A stretch of DNA of 64,000 bases, from assembly GCA_963575745.1 (NCBI GenBank), contig CAUYUJ010003880.1:383882-447881 (forward strand), written 5' to 3'. The stretch's first letter is position 1; each line of letters starts with the position of its first letter. Positions 49,331 through 59,989 of the stretch are shown here, one piece after another. The DNA is from Prorocentrum cordatum. Its lineage: Eukaryota; Sar; Dinophyceae; Prorocentrales; Prorocentraceae. The notes under the pieces are model-generated. The model had not been told where the DNA came from, did no database searches, and saw only the letters and a list, made by a program, of their open reading frames with translations. Made by a program: the position numbers and the translations under genes.

Positions 49331-49757
49331 CCTCAGGGGCAACGCTTGGAGGTGGGGGGGGGGGATGCACCGACCCCCGATCTCCCGGCCCTCGGTTCCC
49401 GTCGACTGTTTGGATACCTTCTGGCGGCTGCGCCTCGCCGAAAGCGTTCTGGGGGTGCCCGGATCGTCCCCAACTGCCGCTGGAGAGTGGAGGTATGACC
49501 CGAAAGCCAGGGGGCAACGACCGTGGGGGAATACGTTCAGGGGGGGTGCACCGACCCCCGATCGCCAACTCATCGCCGATAGGGGCCTGATACCCACGCC
49601 CCCCGCCCAGGAGAATGCGGATTCACCGTCTGTCGTTGCATAACATCCAACCCCGATGCGATAAACCAGGCCCGGTTTGGCGCCTCTGTCGATGGCCGCG
49701 GCGGGCACAAACAAGGGTCCAGTTTTTGTCGAGGATAGACGCCTCTGTAGTGTTGTA
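49331..49757. other. No gene supported; motif N copy
   Basis: GTGCACCGACCCCCGATCGC then AACTCATCGCCGATAGGGGC at 49540-49587 is motif N. GATGCACCGACCCCCGATC at 49364 is a partial copy. Confidence 0.45.
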
Positions 49758-49823
49758 GGATCATGTGCAATCCGTACCAGATTTGTACAGGATCATCTCC
49801 AGTCCGTATCGGATCTGTATATG
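49758..49823 (+). repeat. 33-bp tandem duplication
   Basis: GGATCATGTGCAATCCGTAC then CAGATTTGTACA, followed by GGATCATCTCCAGTCCGTAT then CGGATCTGTATA. Confidence 0.7.
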
Positions 49824-51286
49824 ACCCCCGACGTCGGGAGCCTATCTCCGATCTGTCGGCGGTCTATCACAGGTCCCAGCTCCATGTTTGTGTCCCCGCG
49901 AGCGAGCCCCCCTTGACTCTGGCAGTGGCGAATGGTCCTGGCTTGCCTGTAGGCCCGCCAAAGATTGGTCTGGGAGGGCCCGAGAGGGAGGGGCAGAGAT
50001 AGACGGCCGGCGGCTCGGAGTGTGTCGCGTGTGTGTTGGCGGCGGGTCCCGCGTCCATGCAGAAGCGGCGCGCATCGCCGCCAAATCGGGCGGCACCGGA
50101 CTCATGTCTCGGGGGGGTGCAGTGGGGGACCATGACAAGAAGCACCTTACGTTTCGTCAGGGTTCGCTGGGTTTCTTTGGCTGGCTTCCGGCGCGGAATG
50201 TCGCCGCAATTTCGAAGAAACTGCAAATGCCACTGTTCCCTGTGTTTCTTGGGCGTCGGTCAGTTTCTGGGCGCGCGCCCGAACCTTCAAGAAACTGCTG
50301 GGCATTCTGGGTACCTTGGGTTTCTTCGCCCGCTACTCGGATTGTTCGCCCCGCGTTGCCCATCCACCCGCAGGGGTTCGCCAGTCTGTCAAGTGGGCGC
50401 TGGCGCATTTCGGGTCGCATGCCCGAAAGTGGGTACATTTCGGGGTTCATTTCTTGATGTCAAAGTGCTTGACGCCATCAGTCAAGAATCGCTCGGGCCA
50501 GGGTGCCCTGGGTTTCTTCGTTTGAAGCCGAAGTAGAAGAAACTCAACCCTGGACAGAGAAACCTCGGTGGATTTTAGAGTTGTTTTTTTTGCGGTGGCT
50601 TTCTTGTGCATCCCCCCCCACTGCATTCTCATCGCAGGCGATGTTTCTTCCGCAACCCACGATTAGTCGACGAAACATGACTCCGCTCAGAACAGGAGGG
50701 GACCCCCCGGATATACCCCGAGGGGGCCATTCGGACGCACAACTATCGAGTTTGGACGCCCCCCAATCGTATGTCCAAGGGTTGGGCCCAAAATTTCGGG
50801 CCCACGCGAAAACCTCCCCAAAAACTGAGACAGGGGTCGACTCATCTCCTGTTATGCTCTCACTGATCCGCGAATCTGGCGCCCACGCGCCAGATCCACG
50901 GATCCACGGATCCCTAATCCATGATAGTGTGCGCACGATCGAGCAACATGCGGCGGGTCAAAGATGGACGACCGAACATTGGGGGCTTTTGCTCGTGCGT
51001 GCTGGCCCTTCTCTTTCGGACGGTTGGAGTCGTTTTTAGAGGCCCAGACCTGTCTTCGGTGGCTCGAACATATCGCGCCAGAGGAGCTCTGGCCATCTGC
51101 AAGTTTGTCTCTGTGCCGCCTTCCGTTTTCGGAGAGGCTCGACAGGGCTCGACTTAAACGATGTTTTGTTGGCGATTTCGTGGACAGTTTTCATTTTGAT
51201 GTTTTTCTGCAGCTAATGCGGATTGAAGACAAAACGACGGATAACGAAAACAAAACGAACACGACAAACACTGTTTTGGTCGATCC
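49824..51286. other. No gene supported; decayed repeats
   Basis: 49922-49985 resembles the left arm of element G (GGCAGTGGCGAATGGTCCTG, CTTGCCTGTAGGCCCGCC). 50150-50530 has repeated CTGGGTTTCTTCG-type words and the inverted form CAAGAAAC. 50880-50930 has a hairpin (ATCTGGCGC, CCAC, GCGCCAGAT) followed by CTAATCCATG, as in element C. 51130-51285 is AT-richer. Confidence 0.45.
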
Positions 51287-51290
51287 CTGA

Positions 51291-51455
51291 GGCTCGATGT
51301 ATACACCACGTCGTTTGGTCGGCCAGGGCTCTGGAGCTCGCCGGAGGAATTTGGTGCGTAGACGTTTCAGTGCCACCCGGAGGTTGGGGCCGCTGGGGCG
51401 TCCATCCACCGAGCTCCTGGGCCGACCAAGCGACGTGTGGTGTATACATCGAGCC
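51291..51455. mobile_element. TIR element with GGCTCGATGTATACACCAC termini, 4-bp target duplication
   Basis: The first 19 bases GGCTCGATGTATACACCAC are perfectly inverted at 51437-51455, and the match continues inward with small gaps (GTCGTTTGGTCGGCC against GGCCGACCAAGCGAC, then GGAGCTC against GAGCTCC). CTGA flanks both sides (51287-51290, 51456-51459). The 165-bp element is non-coding and the arms are about 45 bp. Confidence 0.75.
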
Positions 51456-51459
51456 CTGA

Positions 51460-51968
51460 GTCGTCCCTTGTGAGATCCGCGTAAAGTCTACCCCGCGTTT
51501 TTCAGGAGGGAGAAAACACACAGGCACAATCAATCGTGGATTCCCCAGAAAATATGGGAAAGTATGAGAAGTGGGGGGGAAGACAAAATCCCAGAACATG
51601 GGGAATCCTGTTATATGTGTCTATTCATGTGTGTGTCCCAGGGCCCCTTCAGTATTGCTTTTCTTTTGTTCACCGATCAACATAGGTGGTTGCAGTGGAC
51701 GCGTGCGCATGGTGTAAGCATGTGCTGGACAATTCACGTTTTCCAGAAAGGAGAAGAGGATGTGTGGGATTGCGCCAGCCACTTTTGGGAAGCTTTGATG
51801 TTAATCTGAACGAGAGACGGATTAAGTACATATCTCCACCGAGTAACAATAAACCAGCGCAGCATCTAGTGAACGCAGAATCTGGTCCACGAAATTCATA
51901 AGCCGACTCTTCGAATCCGGGACCAGTTTTCTACATCCCAAACACCTTTCCATCGGCACGAACGAAAG
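51460..51968. other. No gene supported
   Basis: AT-richer unique sequence. Frames up to 122 codons run on both strands without features. Confidence 0.4.
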
Positions 51969-52149
51969 GGGTACGGAAAGAATGGGTACGATGCCCATCA
52001 GCAGTTCCTGTTCATTTTGAACAGGACTCGCTGTCCGCGCCGCCGCGGCCTGTGTCCATTTGAACCAGAGGGCCGCCCGCCCAACAGCGGCCGCTGTTGG
52101 TTTGGGACAACCTTTGTAGTTGGGCATTGTACCCATTTTTTCCGTACCC
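51969..52149. mobile_element. TIR element J
   Basis: Left GGGTACGGAAAGAATGGGTA then CGATGCCCA; right TGGGCATTGTACCCATTTTT then TCCGTACCC. The arms are about 30 bp with two mismatches. The interior is GC-rich with the palindrome ACAGCGGCCGCTGT and an inner hairpin TGTTCATTTTGAACA. No clear target duplication. Confidence 0.65.
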
Positions 52150-52379
52150 GTCTTGGGCGTCCACATTCCATTGCGCCGACCGGCGCGCAAAGCTCCACTT
52201 TGCAGTCCTCCGACGTCGGGCGCCCCCCTCTCGGGTCGGCGGCCCCCTGTGCGGGCTCTTCGTGCCCATGCGGGGGGGGAGGCCGCCCAGGGCTCTGTGC
52301 ACCCCCCCCCCTTTGCAAGCCCCGCCCCCGCGCGGGCGGCCGCGTGGGCGAGGGCCTCCCGCGTGGGTCGGGGGCCGCC

Positions 52380-52640
52380 TCTCCCGCCCGGGTCTCAGCA
52401 CTTCCTCCCCTCCGCCTCCCCCTCCCCCACTCACCAACTCTCCCCTCCTTTCCTCCTTTCCCCTCTCCTCCCCTGCCCAATCAACTCCCCCCTCGCCTCC
52501 CCTCCCCCTCTCCCCCCCTCCCCCTCCCCTCCCCCCTCCCCTCCCCCCCCCCCCCCCCCCCCTCCCCCCTTACCCCCCCCCCTTCCCCCGCCTTCCCCTC
52601 CCCTCCCCTCCCCCGCCCCTCCTCCCGCCCCTCCCCTCCC
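52380..52640 (+). repeat. C-rich tract (CCCCTCCC)
   Basis: Irregular CCCCTCCCC units with C17 at 52546. The complementary strand is G-rich and quadruplex-prone. Confidence 0.85.
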
Positions 52641-52767
52641 CCCCAGCCGCTGCACAATACACCGTGTGAGCACTTCTCTCTAATGACGTCCCGAAGATTT
52701 CTGGCCCCCCTCTGCGCACTGTCCTCTTACACACACAAGATTCCCGGGAAATGGGTTTTCGTGTTTT

Positions 52768-53100
52768 TTGTGTTGCGCTGGATTGGAAAATGAGCCATCA
52801 TCAATTTTCAATAGCGGGCAGAGGTTGAAGCGGTACGAGACGGCACACGTCGATGACGCGAGATTGGTCCGTCGGCTCTCCAAACGCTTCGCAGGTCCTC
52901 TCCCCAGGGACGCCTTGGTGGCCAAAGCCCAGCAGGCCTTCCGCAGCGCCTTCTGCGGCGCCCTGCGTGTCTGTCGCCGTTTGGCTACTACAGGCGCTGC
53001 AGACTCAGACGAGGCGGGGGCACTCACCATGACCGAGTCCCCAGATATGATGCGGGCTGCCGTGCGAGGGCCCGAATTCATATCGCTGCTGCTTTGGTGA
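52768..53100 (+). other. Unassigned reading frame, strand uncertain
   Basis: Plus frame: RLKRYETAHVDDARLVRRLS, KRFAGPLPRDALVAKAQQAF, RSAFCGALRVCRRLATTG, then TESPDMMRAAVRGPEFISLL. An antisense frame of 197 codons (53273-52680) covers the same DNA (QIGQYAVLWQTFHTLQLHQ). The plus frame has more GC-ending codons. I recognise neither. Confidence 0.2.
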
Positions 53101-53369
53101 AGTTGCAAGGTGTGGAATGTCTGCCAAAGAACGGCGTACTGTCCAATTTGTTCTGACCAGAGCTGTCCAGGCTGCCAGTTCGCCGCATCAGAGGCAGGTG
53201 AAATACGTTCATCCTCGCCCCGTGCCTTGGCTTCACTGGAGGATCTCCAGTCGGTGTCCAAGGCTGTTCCCACGGCGCAGTGCTCTCGCCCTTGGACGCT
53301 TGCTGGAGTAGTTGCGCGGCTTGTTGGGCGGGTGGGGCAGGGCTCAGAGATGGGGCGTGGTGGGGCGTG

Positions 53370-53480
53370 GGGCAGGTGGGGCGTGGCTCGGTGGTCTCAG
53401 AGACTGGCCCTGGATGGCCGCGTGGACCGCCGGGCTTGGTGGGCCCCTGGCCACCACTCGCCGCAGGCGGGGCCAGCGCT
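53370..53480 (+). repeat. Dispersed repeat R, copy 1
   Basis: GGTCTCAGAGACTGGCCCTG, GATGGCCGCGTGGACC, GGGCCCCTGGCCACCACTCG, CCGCAGG. Copy 2 is at 54185-54280. Confidence 0.65.
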
Positions 53481-54184
53481 GACCCCTAGGGCCCCCGAGG
53501 GCATCCTCGGCAAGTTCCCCCCCGTGCGTGAAGTCAGCTCATACCAACAATATGTCCCTATCTACCACCGCCGTCTCGGCTCAGGTATGGGTACTCAGCA
53601 TCGCGCTGCCTTTTCCGCAGCGCACGGGAAAAGGGATTCACGACCTTTTCCCTTACCCTCCTTTACCAACAGGAATCACCGTAGGTTCGATTCTTCGGTC
53701 GTTAACCCTTTTTCCACATCCCCTCCCCCTGCATTCGTTGAAGCCCCATTCGGGGCCGTGGCTCCGTCGATGCAGCCTCGTTAGGGCCGTGCGCCAGGGT
53801 TGTCCTTCGGCTCCGCGTTGGTGCTTGGATGGGGATGTGTGGCAATCGGCAGTGGTTCGCTCGGAACCGCAATGGGGCCATTGGGCGTCGGGGCCTCTGC
53901 CTGCCTGCGTTGTCAGGCGAGCGAACCTGTCGCCAACGCGCAATCGCGACACTTTGGCATGCGCCTGCCGTGCAATATGTCGTTATGACGCATGTGCAAT
54001 CTAGCGTGCGGGAGTGCGGCGGGGAAGAGCGGCGCCCGCGACGGCTCTTTCCGAAGTCGTTTGGGCGGGCCCAGCCTTTCCCGCTAACTGCCCCCCCGGC
54101 ATTTCTTGCCGTACCGGGCCTTCGAGACATGGGTTTCACCATGCCCGTCTCGTGCCATGGAATCCCTGGCTCCGCTCTCGAGGA
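53481..54184. other. No gene supported
   Basis: Mixed sequence with frames of up to 228 codons on both strands, none with features. Confidence 0.4.
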
Positions 54185-54280
54185 GAGTGGTCTGGTGGTC
54201 TCAGAGGCCGGTCCTGGAGGGCCGCGTGGACCCCCAGGCGTAGTGAGCCCCTGGCCACCCTTCGCCGCAGGGTGTCCTTG
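54185..54280 (+). repeat. Dispersed repeat R, copy 2
   Basis: GGTCTCAGAGGCCGGTCCTG, GAGGGCCGCGTGGACC, AGCCCCTGGCCACCCTTCGC, CGCAGGG. Confidence 0.65.
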
Positions 54281-54329
54281 GAAAGGCCCCCCCTTGCAGC
54301 CCACTGCAGCCCCTGGGGACCGTGAATCC

Positions 54330-54515
54330 TCCATTGCAGCCTCCGCTTCCTCCTCCTCCGCTTCCTCCGCCCCCTCCTCCGCCTCCACCGCCTCCTCCGC
54401 CTCCTCCGCCTCCGCCTCCGCCTCCGCCTCCTCCTCCTCCGCCTCCGCCTCCGCCTCCGCCTCCTCCTCCTCCTCCTCCTCCTCCTCCTCCTCCTCCTCC
54501 TCCTCCTCCTCCCCT
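54330..54515 (+). repeat. (TCC)n / (GCCTCC)n microsatellite
   Basis: CTTCCTCCTCCTCCG and GCCTCCGCCTCC units grading into pure TCC. Confidence 0.9.
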
Positions 54516-54717
54516 GGTGTTGCCGTGGGCCAGGGGGGTCCTTAGTCCTTTTGCAGCTTCGTGGAGTGGGCTGTATGGAGACATGGCTATGTTTCGCGCG
54601 GGACTGTCTTGGGGCCCTGGGGCGTCGGGGCCCCTGCTTGCCTGAATTGTGAGGCGAGTGGGCCTGGTTCCGCCGCGCGCACGCGACGCGTTGGCGCGCG
54701 TCTGCCGTGAATAGGGG
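54516..54717. other. Short spacer, no gene
   Basis: GC-rich unique sequence between two microsatellites. A short block (CTTGGGGCCCTGGGGCGTCGG) resembles array L. Confidence 0.4.
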
Positions 54718-55015
54718 CGCAGTGATGATGACGATGACGGTGGCGATCCGAATGGCGACTACTCTGGCGACTATGCTGTTGATGGTGATTGTGGTGATGC
54801 TGATGATGACGATGATTATGATGATGCTGATGATGCTGATGATGATGATGATGATGATGCTGATGCTGATGCTGATGCTGATGCTGATGATGCTGATGCT
54901 GCTGATGATGATGGTGGTGATGATGATGATGCTGATGATGATGATTATGATGATGATGGTGGTGGTGATGATGATGATGGTGGTGGTGACGATGATGCGG
55001 TAATGATAATGCTGA
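54718..55015 (+). repeat. (GAT)n / (GCTGAT)n microsatellite
   Basis: GATGATGATG with GATGCTGATGCTGATG and GGTGGTGATG blocks. The plus frame is poly-Met/Leu and the minus frame poly-His. Confidence 0.9.
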
Positions 55016-55074
55016 TGGTAAGCCCGGGCTGATGCTGTTTACAATGATGATTTGGAGAACGATGATCCTGTTGA

Positions 55075-55400
55075 TGACAAGGAGGAGGAGACTGTTGAGG
55101 TTGATGGACAAGGAAACAGAGGAGGGAGAGGAGAAGGAGGAGGGGGGAGGAGGAGCAGGAAAAAGTGTTCGAGGACGAATGGCCGTAAGATGGACGAACA
55201 GGAGGAGGTCGGAGGAGGAGGAGGAGGAGGAGGAGGAGGAGGAAGGCACGGACGGCAAGTGGGAGGAGGACGAGGATGTGGAGGATGAGCAGGAGCAGGA
55301 ACAGGACCAGGAGCACGGGGGACGGCAATGGTGGAAGAGGAGGAGGACGAGGAAGAGGAAGGAGACGAGGAAGACGAGGACGAGGGGGAGGAACAAAAAT
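55075..55400 (+). repeat. GGA/GAC-rich tract
   Basis: Impure purine-rich repeats (AGGAGGAGG, GGACGAGGAAGAGGAAGG), most regular at 55200-55245. Confidence 0.8.
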
Positions 55401-55928
55401 ATAGGGACAAGGAGGAAGCGAAACATGAGGTGGACCTGGAACCGCCGCCCTTCCCAACTTTCGGGGGCGCTTCGGCTTATGTAGACTCGGGCACGCAAAC
55501 CGGTGAACGGGTGCGGGATATTCGAAAGATGCCAAGGATGCGTGATCAAATCGAAAAGGAACCACGAGTCTGAGACAGAGGAAACATAAACGTGTGTTAA
55601 ACAGATGGAAAAGCATGAATCTAATTTTCACACTTGTTTTAACTGTGAAAGTGTTTCATCTGCTTCCGAAATTCCGAAATCGGGCGACCTGTTTTCTCTC
55701 TTCTACACGTTCTTCAAACTTGCAAATCCCGGCGGACTTTTTCATAATGTTTTTCGCCCAACGACTCGGCATCCCAACTCTGGGCACGGTTGTTGCTAAC
55801 AGAGTTGTCAAGCTGGCTCCAGCTTCCAAAACTTGGCGTTTTCATTCTATTTGCACACGTCTGTAAACTTCCACATCCGAGTGTGCCCCCCAAGATTTCA
55901 ACAGTTCTTGCTTGCTCCAGAGCGACAT
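55401..55928. other. AT-richer spacer, no gene
   Basis: Unique sequence. The short frames (64-104 codons) have no features. Confidence 0.4.
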
Positions 55929-56123
55929 TCGGGCCGAACGAAAGGGGGGGATTGAGAAAGGGGGGGTTAGGAAATCTGCTGCACGCAGCTGGTTTCAGCC
56001 CCACCGAGGGGCCCATTCCTCCATACATAGCCGCCTCCGGCGCTGGGAGGCGCCGGGAAAAGTCAGCTACGTGAGCTGATTCTCACCCCCCCCCCTTGGC
56101 TATCCCCCCCTTTCGCCCAGTGG
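55929..56123. mobile_element. TIR element B, copy 2
   Basis: TCGGGCCGAACGAAAGGGGG, GGATTGAGAAAGGGGGGG, TGCTGCACGCAGCTGG, CAGCTACGTGAGCTG and TATCCCCCCCTTTCGCCC match copy 1 in order. The last few bases of the right terminus are changed, and no target duplication is visible. Confidence 0.7.
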
Positions 56124-56264
56124 GGACGGGGCCTGGCCCGCTGGCAGCCCCCACGCCCGCGGCGGGAGGCCCCGGCCAAGCCTGCCCCGGTGGCCGCGGC
56201 GCCTCCCGCGGCAGAGGCCGCGGCGCGGCGCGGCACCCGAGGGGTCCCGGATCTCGCCTCCTCC

Positions 56265-56420
56265 CCGTCGGCCGTGGATCCTCGGCCTCCTCCTCGACGC
56301 TCCCTGGGCCTTCATCCTCCTCCTCGATCCTGCTCCTTCGATCCCCGATCCTCCTCCATCCTCGGCCTTCGATCCTCCTCGATCGTCCTCCTCCTCCTCC
56401 TCGACCCTCCTCCTCCTGGA
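56265..56420 (+). repeat. GATCCTCCTC short-unit repeat
   Basis: Variants of GATCCTCGGCCTCCTCCTC, CGATCCTGCTCC and CGATCGTCC at irregular spacing of 10-20 bp. Confidence 0.6.
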
Positions 56421-56423
56421 TCC

Positions 56424-57003
56424 TCGAGGCTCCTCGGTCCTGGATCGTTGGTCGGGCGGCCCGACCGGACCCCCCCCCGATCCTCGAGCCTCGCTCGGAG
56501 CCGTGATCCCCGACCCCCGATCCTTCGATCGGTTCCGCGACCCTCGGTCTTCGGTACCCGATCCCCCTCCCCAGTCATGATGTTCCAGCCTACTTTATTT
56601 TCGAGCACCAGAAAAAAAGTACTGAAACTCGATGGTTTTCACATGTGTCAGGCCCTGGGAGACACACGCTCGACACTCTTTCGACACTCGTTCGACACTT
56701 CTCCGGGTGCTCGAAATCACTTCAGGGATGTGGCCCTTGAGTACGATGGGAGCAACATAACTCCCCAGTCCTCCCAGAGGCAGCACCTCCGCCTGGGCCC
56801 CGGGCGGCCTGGCCGGCCCCCCGTCGGGGCCGGCCCGCAGCCTGACGACCGAGCGTTCTCGGGCGCCCTCCTCCGCGGGCTCCCGGAAGGCTCTCCCGCC
56901 GCGGGGGGCGCGCTGCGGCAGCGTCCACCTCGCCGAGGGCGCCCCGACGAGCGCCCGCCGCGGGCCCGAGCCACTGAACGACGCGGCAAGGCAGACGCAG
57001 CAC
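56424..57003. other. No gene supported
   Basis: GC-rich sequence. A plus frame of 272 codons (56190-57008) crosses the repeat above and continues through Arg/Pro/Gly-rich sequence without domains. An antisense frame overlaps it. Confidence 0.4.
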
Positions 57004-57143
57004 GATAGGCCCATGGTTCCACCACCACGACCATATGCAGGAGAGGGAGGAGGAGGAGGAGGAGGAGGAGGAGGAGGAGGAGGAGGAGGAGGACCCCCTC
57101 CCCCTCCAACTTGTGGTGGTGGTGGTGGTGGAAAGCAGGCCCA
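57004..57143. mobile_element. Microsatellite-core TIR element I, copy C
   Basis: Left GATAGGCCCATGGTTCCACC, ACCACGACCATATGCAGG; right CCCTCCAACTTGTGGTGG, GGTGGAAAGCAGGCCCAGC. The core is (GGA)n, only about 50 bp, the shortest of the four copies. Confidence 0.65.
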
Positions 57144-58469
57144 GCAGCCCCTAGAGGGGCCCTCGAGGGCCCCGACGAAGGGGCCCTGGCCCGAGAGGCG
57201 CACCTGTCTCCCCCCCCTCCCCGAGTTCCGCCTCCCGGGCACCGAGAGTCGGGGGGCCGGCCTTTTGGCCGTCCTTGCACGGAAAACCGACCCCAAGTAC
57301 CTCCTCTTCGTGTTTCTCGCCTCGGCATCGCTTGGGCGTGTGCGGTTTGTCTCGACGAGGACTATCGAGGAGCACCAGGAGGTCTTCCGGCAAAAACAGA
57401 TACGCGCACGACACCGAACAAGGCACGTCCGAGCGATGGCTAGTCGTGATCCGCTTTCTGCGGGGTCTGTGTTTGGAGGCGAGCGAATGCACCTGCAGCG
57501 TCAGCTCGTGAGTGCTCCCGCGCCGAGCACAGCCGTGAGTGCTCCCGCGTCAGCTCGTGAGTGCTCCGCCGGGCAGCACAGCCTGCCGAGCGCCAGCGTG
57601 GCGGCGTGTTTGGCTTCAGCCGACGGCAGACTCCTTGGGGCGGAAGACGTCCTCCCCCCTCCCTCCCTCCCTCCCTCCCTCCCTCCCTCCCTCCCTCCCC
57701 GCTCTGCGCTTTTGTATAGCTCGTGCACTCTGTGGGGTGTCATGCCGATGCGGCTCTCTCTGCCTGCACTCTTGTGTGACATCACCCAGCTGGACGAGCA
57801 GCCAGGCCACGCTTCCCCTCGAGGTGGCCTGGGGCTTCTCTGCGGAAGCCTGCAGAGGGGAAGCGGCCCGTAGCGGTCCAAAAATCCCCCCATCTGCGCT
57901 CGAGGAGACGAGAGACCACAGGGTCCGACGTGCGGTGCCGTCGTGGTCCGCCTCCCTCCCTGGCCGCCTCGCGCCCCTCGAGGCGGAGGCGGCGGCCCCG
58001 AGCGTCGGCGGCGCGGCGGAGGCGGCCCCCGCAGCACAGGAGGCGCACCGCCTTGCCTCCAGGGGGGGGGGGGGCAAGGGCGTTTTTCTAGCTCGGCCAC
58101 CACACAGGGTATGGCTACTCAGGATCGTTTAACCGACCCCCATCGAGACCCCCACCAGATCACCCCCTAGTTGGGGACACACCCTTCGAAACCCGAAGGG
58201 AACGACCCAGATCCCCATCTACGAGGGTACATCGGCCAGTGGGGCCCAGGCCGCGACGCTGGGATGGGGATCGGTTAAAAGATACTCCGTTACGCATGGG
58301 TGTGGTTTGCGATCGGCGCCGTCGGGGCCTGGGGGGCACGACGCTGTCCTTGTTGGGCCTTCTCGGGGCGCGCCGGAGAGCCCTGTCGATTTGCCGGTTG
58401 CAAGCCACACCCTTCGGAGTCGCCGACTGGTGGAGCTGGGGCCGAGCTAAACTCGACGCATCTGCGCCT
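57144..58469. other. No gene supported
   Basis: GC-rich sequence. Contains a GTGAGTGCTCCCGCG duplication (57508-57590) and a (TCCC)n run (57656-57700). A plus frame of 286 codons (57013-57873) starts inside element I and has no recognisable domain. Confidence 0.4.
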
Positions 58470-59605
58470 CCTAGATTACCAGACCACCCCAACCCAACCC
58501 GAAGGCCTCAATTTGCCCTCCATTTCTAGTGTGGGGGGGTCGGGGAACATTGAACGATCACATATGCTTAGTGTGTCTTGGAAAAGCCCTGGGCGTTTTT
58601 TAGTATTCAAAGTTTCCAGCTGTCACTCAAACACATGTTTCAATACTTTCTGGCTCCCGCTTTGTGTGTCGTTTCCAGGTCTCCGAGGCGATGCGTTTGC
58701 TGATCGTCTCCAACGTCAATCCGAGGGATCTTTGTTTATTAATAGTTGTACACACATGTATATAGTTTCCAGCGTCGTTTTTCATTGTTTCCAGGTCTGC
58801 CTCGCAACATGCTGTTATGTATTCGTGTATCAACAGGCAACGCACGAAAGGAGCTCGACACACTCCCTCCAAAAGGTTTAGCCGGAGGCACGTCGGTGTC
58901 ATAATGGCGGAGTCGGCGTCGTAACCGCGGCCTCAGCGGCGGCGGCGACATCCTGAAATGTTTCCCCTTCCCCTGGGCCAAGGGTCGAAGTTGCCTGGTT
59001 GAGACCGTTTCCGATACGTTTTCAATACGTTTTCAACGCGTTTCCAATCCCCCCATTCCGGTGGGTCGGACAGCGATTGACAGGTAACGCACGAGAAGAG
59101 TTCGGCACTCTCTTCAAACAGCCTCTCTGTCGCACCTCCTGCCCGCTGCAGCCGCCACCTTCCTCCTATGCTGTCTGGTGCTGATACTGCCTGTTGTTAC
59201 TGCCTGGTGCTACTGCTCGCTGCTGCTGATGCCCGCTGCGCAGCCTGCAACGGATCCATTACCATCGGGTTTATTCTCGTTTTGTATCGTTTGTTCAACT
59301 ACCCGTTTTTTCAATACTTTCCTGAGGGCCGAGGGCCGTTTCCTTACCGTTTCCATCTTGTGTCGACTCGTCTTCAGATATTTTCCATCTGATCGTGCGG
59401 ACGTGTTTTTGATAGTTTCCAGGGTCCGTTTTCTAATCGTTTCCATGTGCCCGTTGTTGGCTCACGAGACACAAGCTCTGGAAACTAGACAGAACCTCCC
59501 AGGGCGTTTCAAAGACACGCTGAGCACATCTGGAGCCCGTACCTCCCCAACCCGAAATTCGGGTCTTCGGTTTGGGTTGGGGTGGCTTGGTAGGTAGTCA
59601 TAGAT
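58470..59605. mobile_element. Candidate 1.1-kb non-coding TIR element
   Basis: ACCAGACCACCCCAACCCAA then CCCGAAGGCCTCAATTT at 58478 is inverted at 59560 (AAATTCGGGTCTTCGG, TTTGGGTTGGGGTGGCTTGG). The arms are about 40 bp with about 80 percent identity by eye. The interior is AT-richer than its surroundings and full of GTTTCCA/CGTTTTC words (for example TACGTTTTCAATACGTTTTC near 59012). There are no frames above 193 codons and no transposase motif. No target duplication is evident. Confidence 0.5.
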
Positions 59606-59784
59606 GGAGTCGGAGTAGATGAGGTCGGGGGATCACGCCGCATCGCCGATGCGGCTCGACGGTACCGATGCGTCGCCGACGTCGCAGATACCTCGTTGAT
59701 GCATCGCCGATGCATCGGCGATGAAGTGGCGATGATGTGGCGCGATCCGAGCCCATCTATTGGAACCCCATCTATGAGGCGTCT
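59588..59784. mobile_element. Long-TIR foldback element F, copy 3
   Basis: AGATGGAGTCGGAGTAGATG, AGGTCGGGGGATCACGCCGC on the left; GTGGCGCGATCCGAGCCCAT, GAACCCCATCTATGAGGC on the right. The core is ATGCATCGCCGATGCATCGG. It directly abuts the right arm of the 1.1-kb element. Confidence 0.65.
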
Positions 59785-59989
59785 AAAGGAGGGCCAGTCG
59801 AGACAGCGGTAGCCCTATCTGGATTTGTCGCTCCTCTCTTGGCCTCCTGGGGGCTCCTCTCGTGGCCACGGCGGGGTCCGCCTCGAGAAACGGAGCAGGA
59901 TTTTCCCCGGGAGAGGTCCATGGACCGATTTTGAGCGGAATGGGGCCCGGGCGGGGGAGGCGCAGTTGTCTGTCAGGCAGTGGCGAATT
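59785..59989. other. Short spacer, no gene
   Basis: Resembles part of element E (GGGGTCCGCCTCGAGAAACG, GGGAGAGGTCCATGGA) without its termini. Confidence 0.35.

Noticed and set aside
56190-57008. 272-codon plus frame
   Set aside because: It begins in GC-rich low-complexity sequence and the GATCCTCCTC repeat, has an overlapping antisense frame, and shows no domain.
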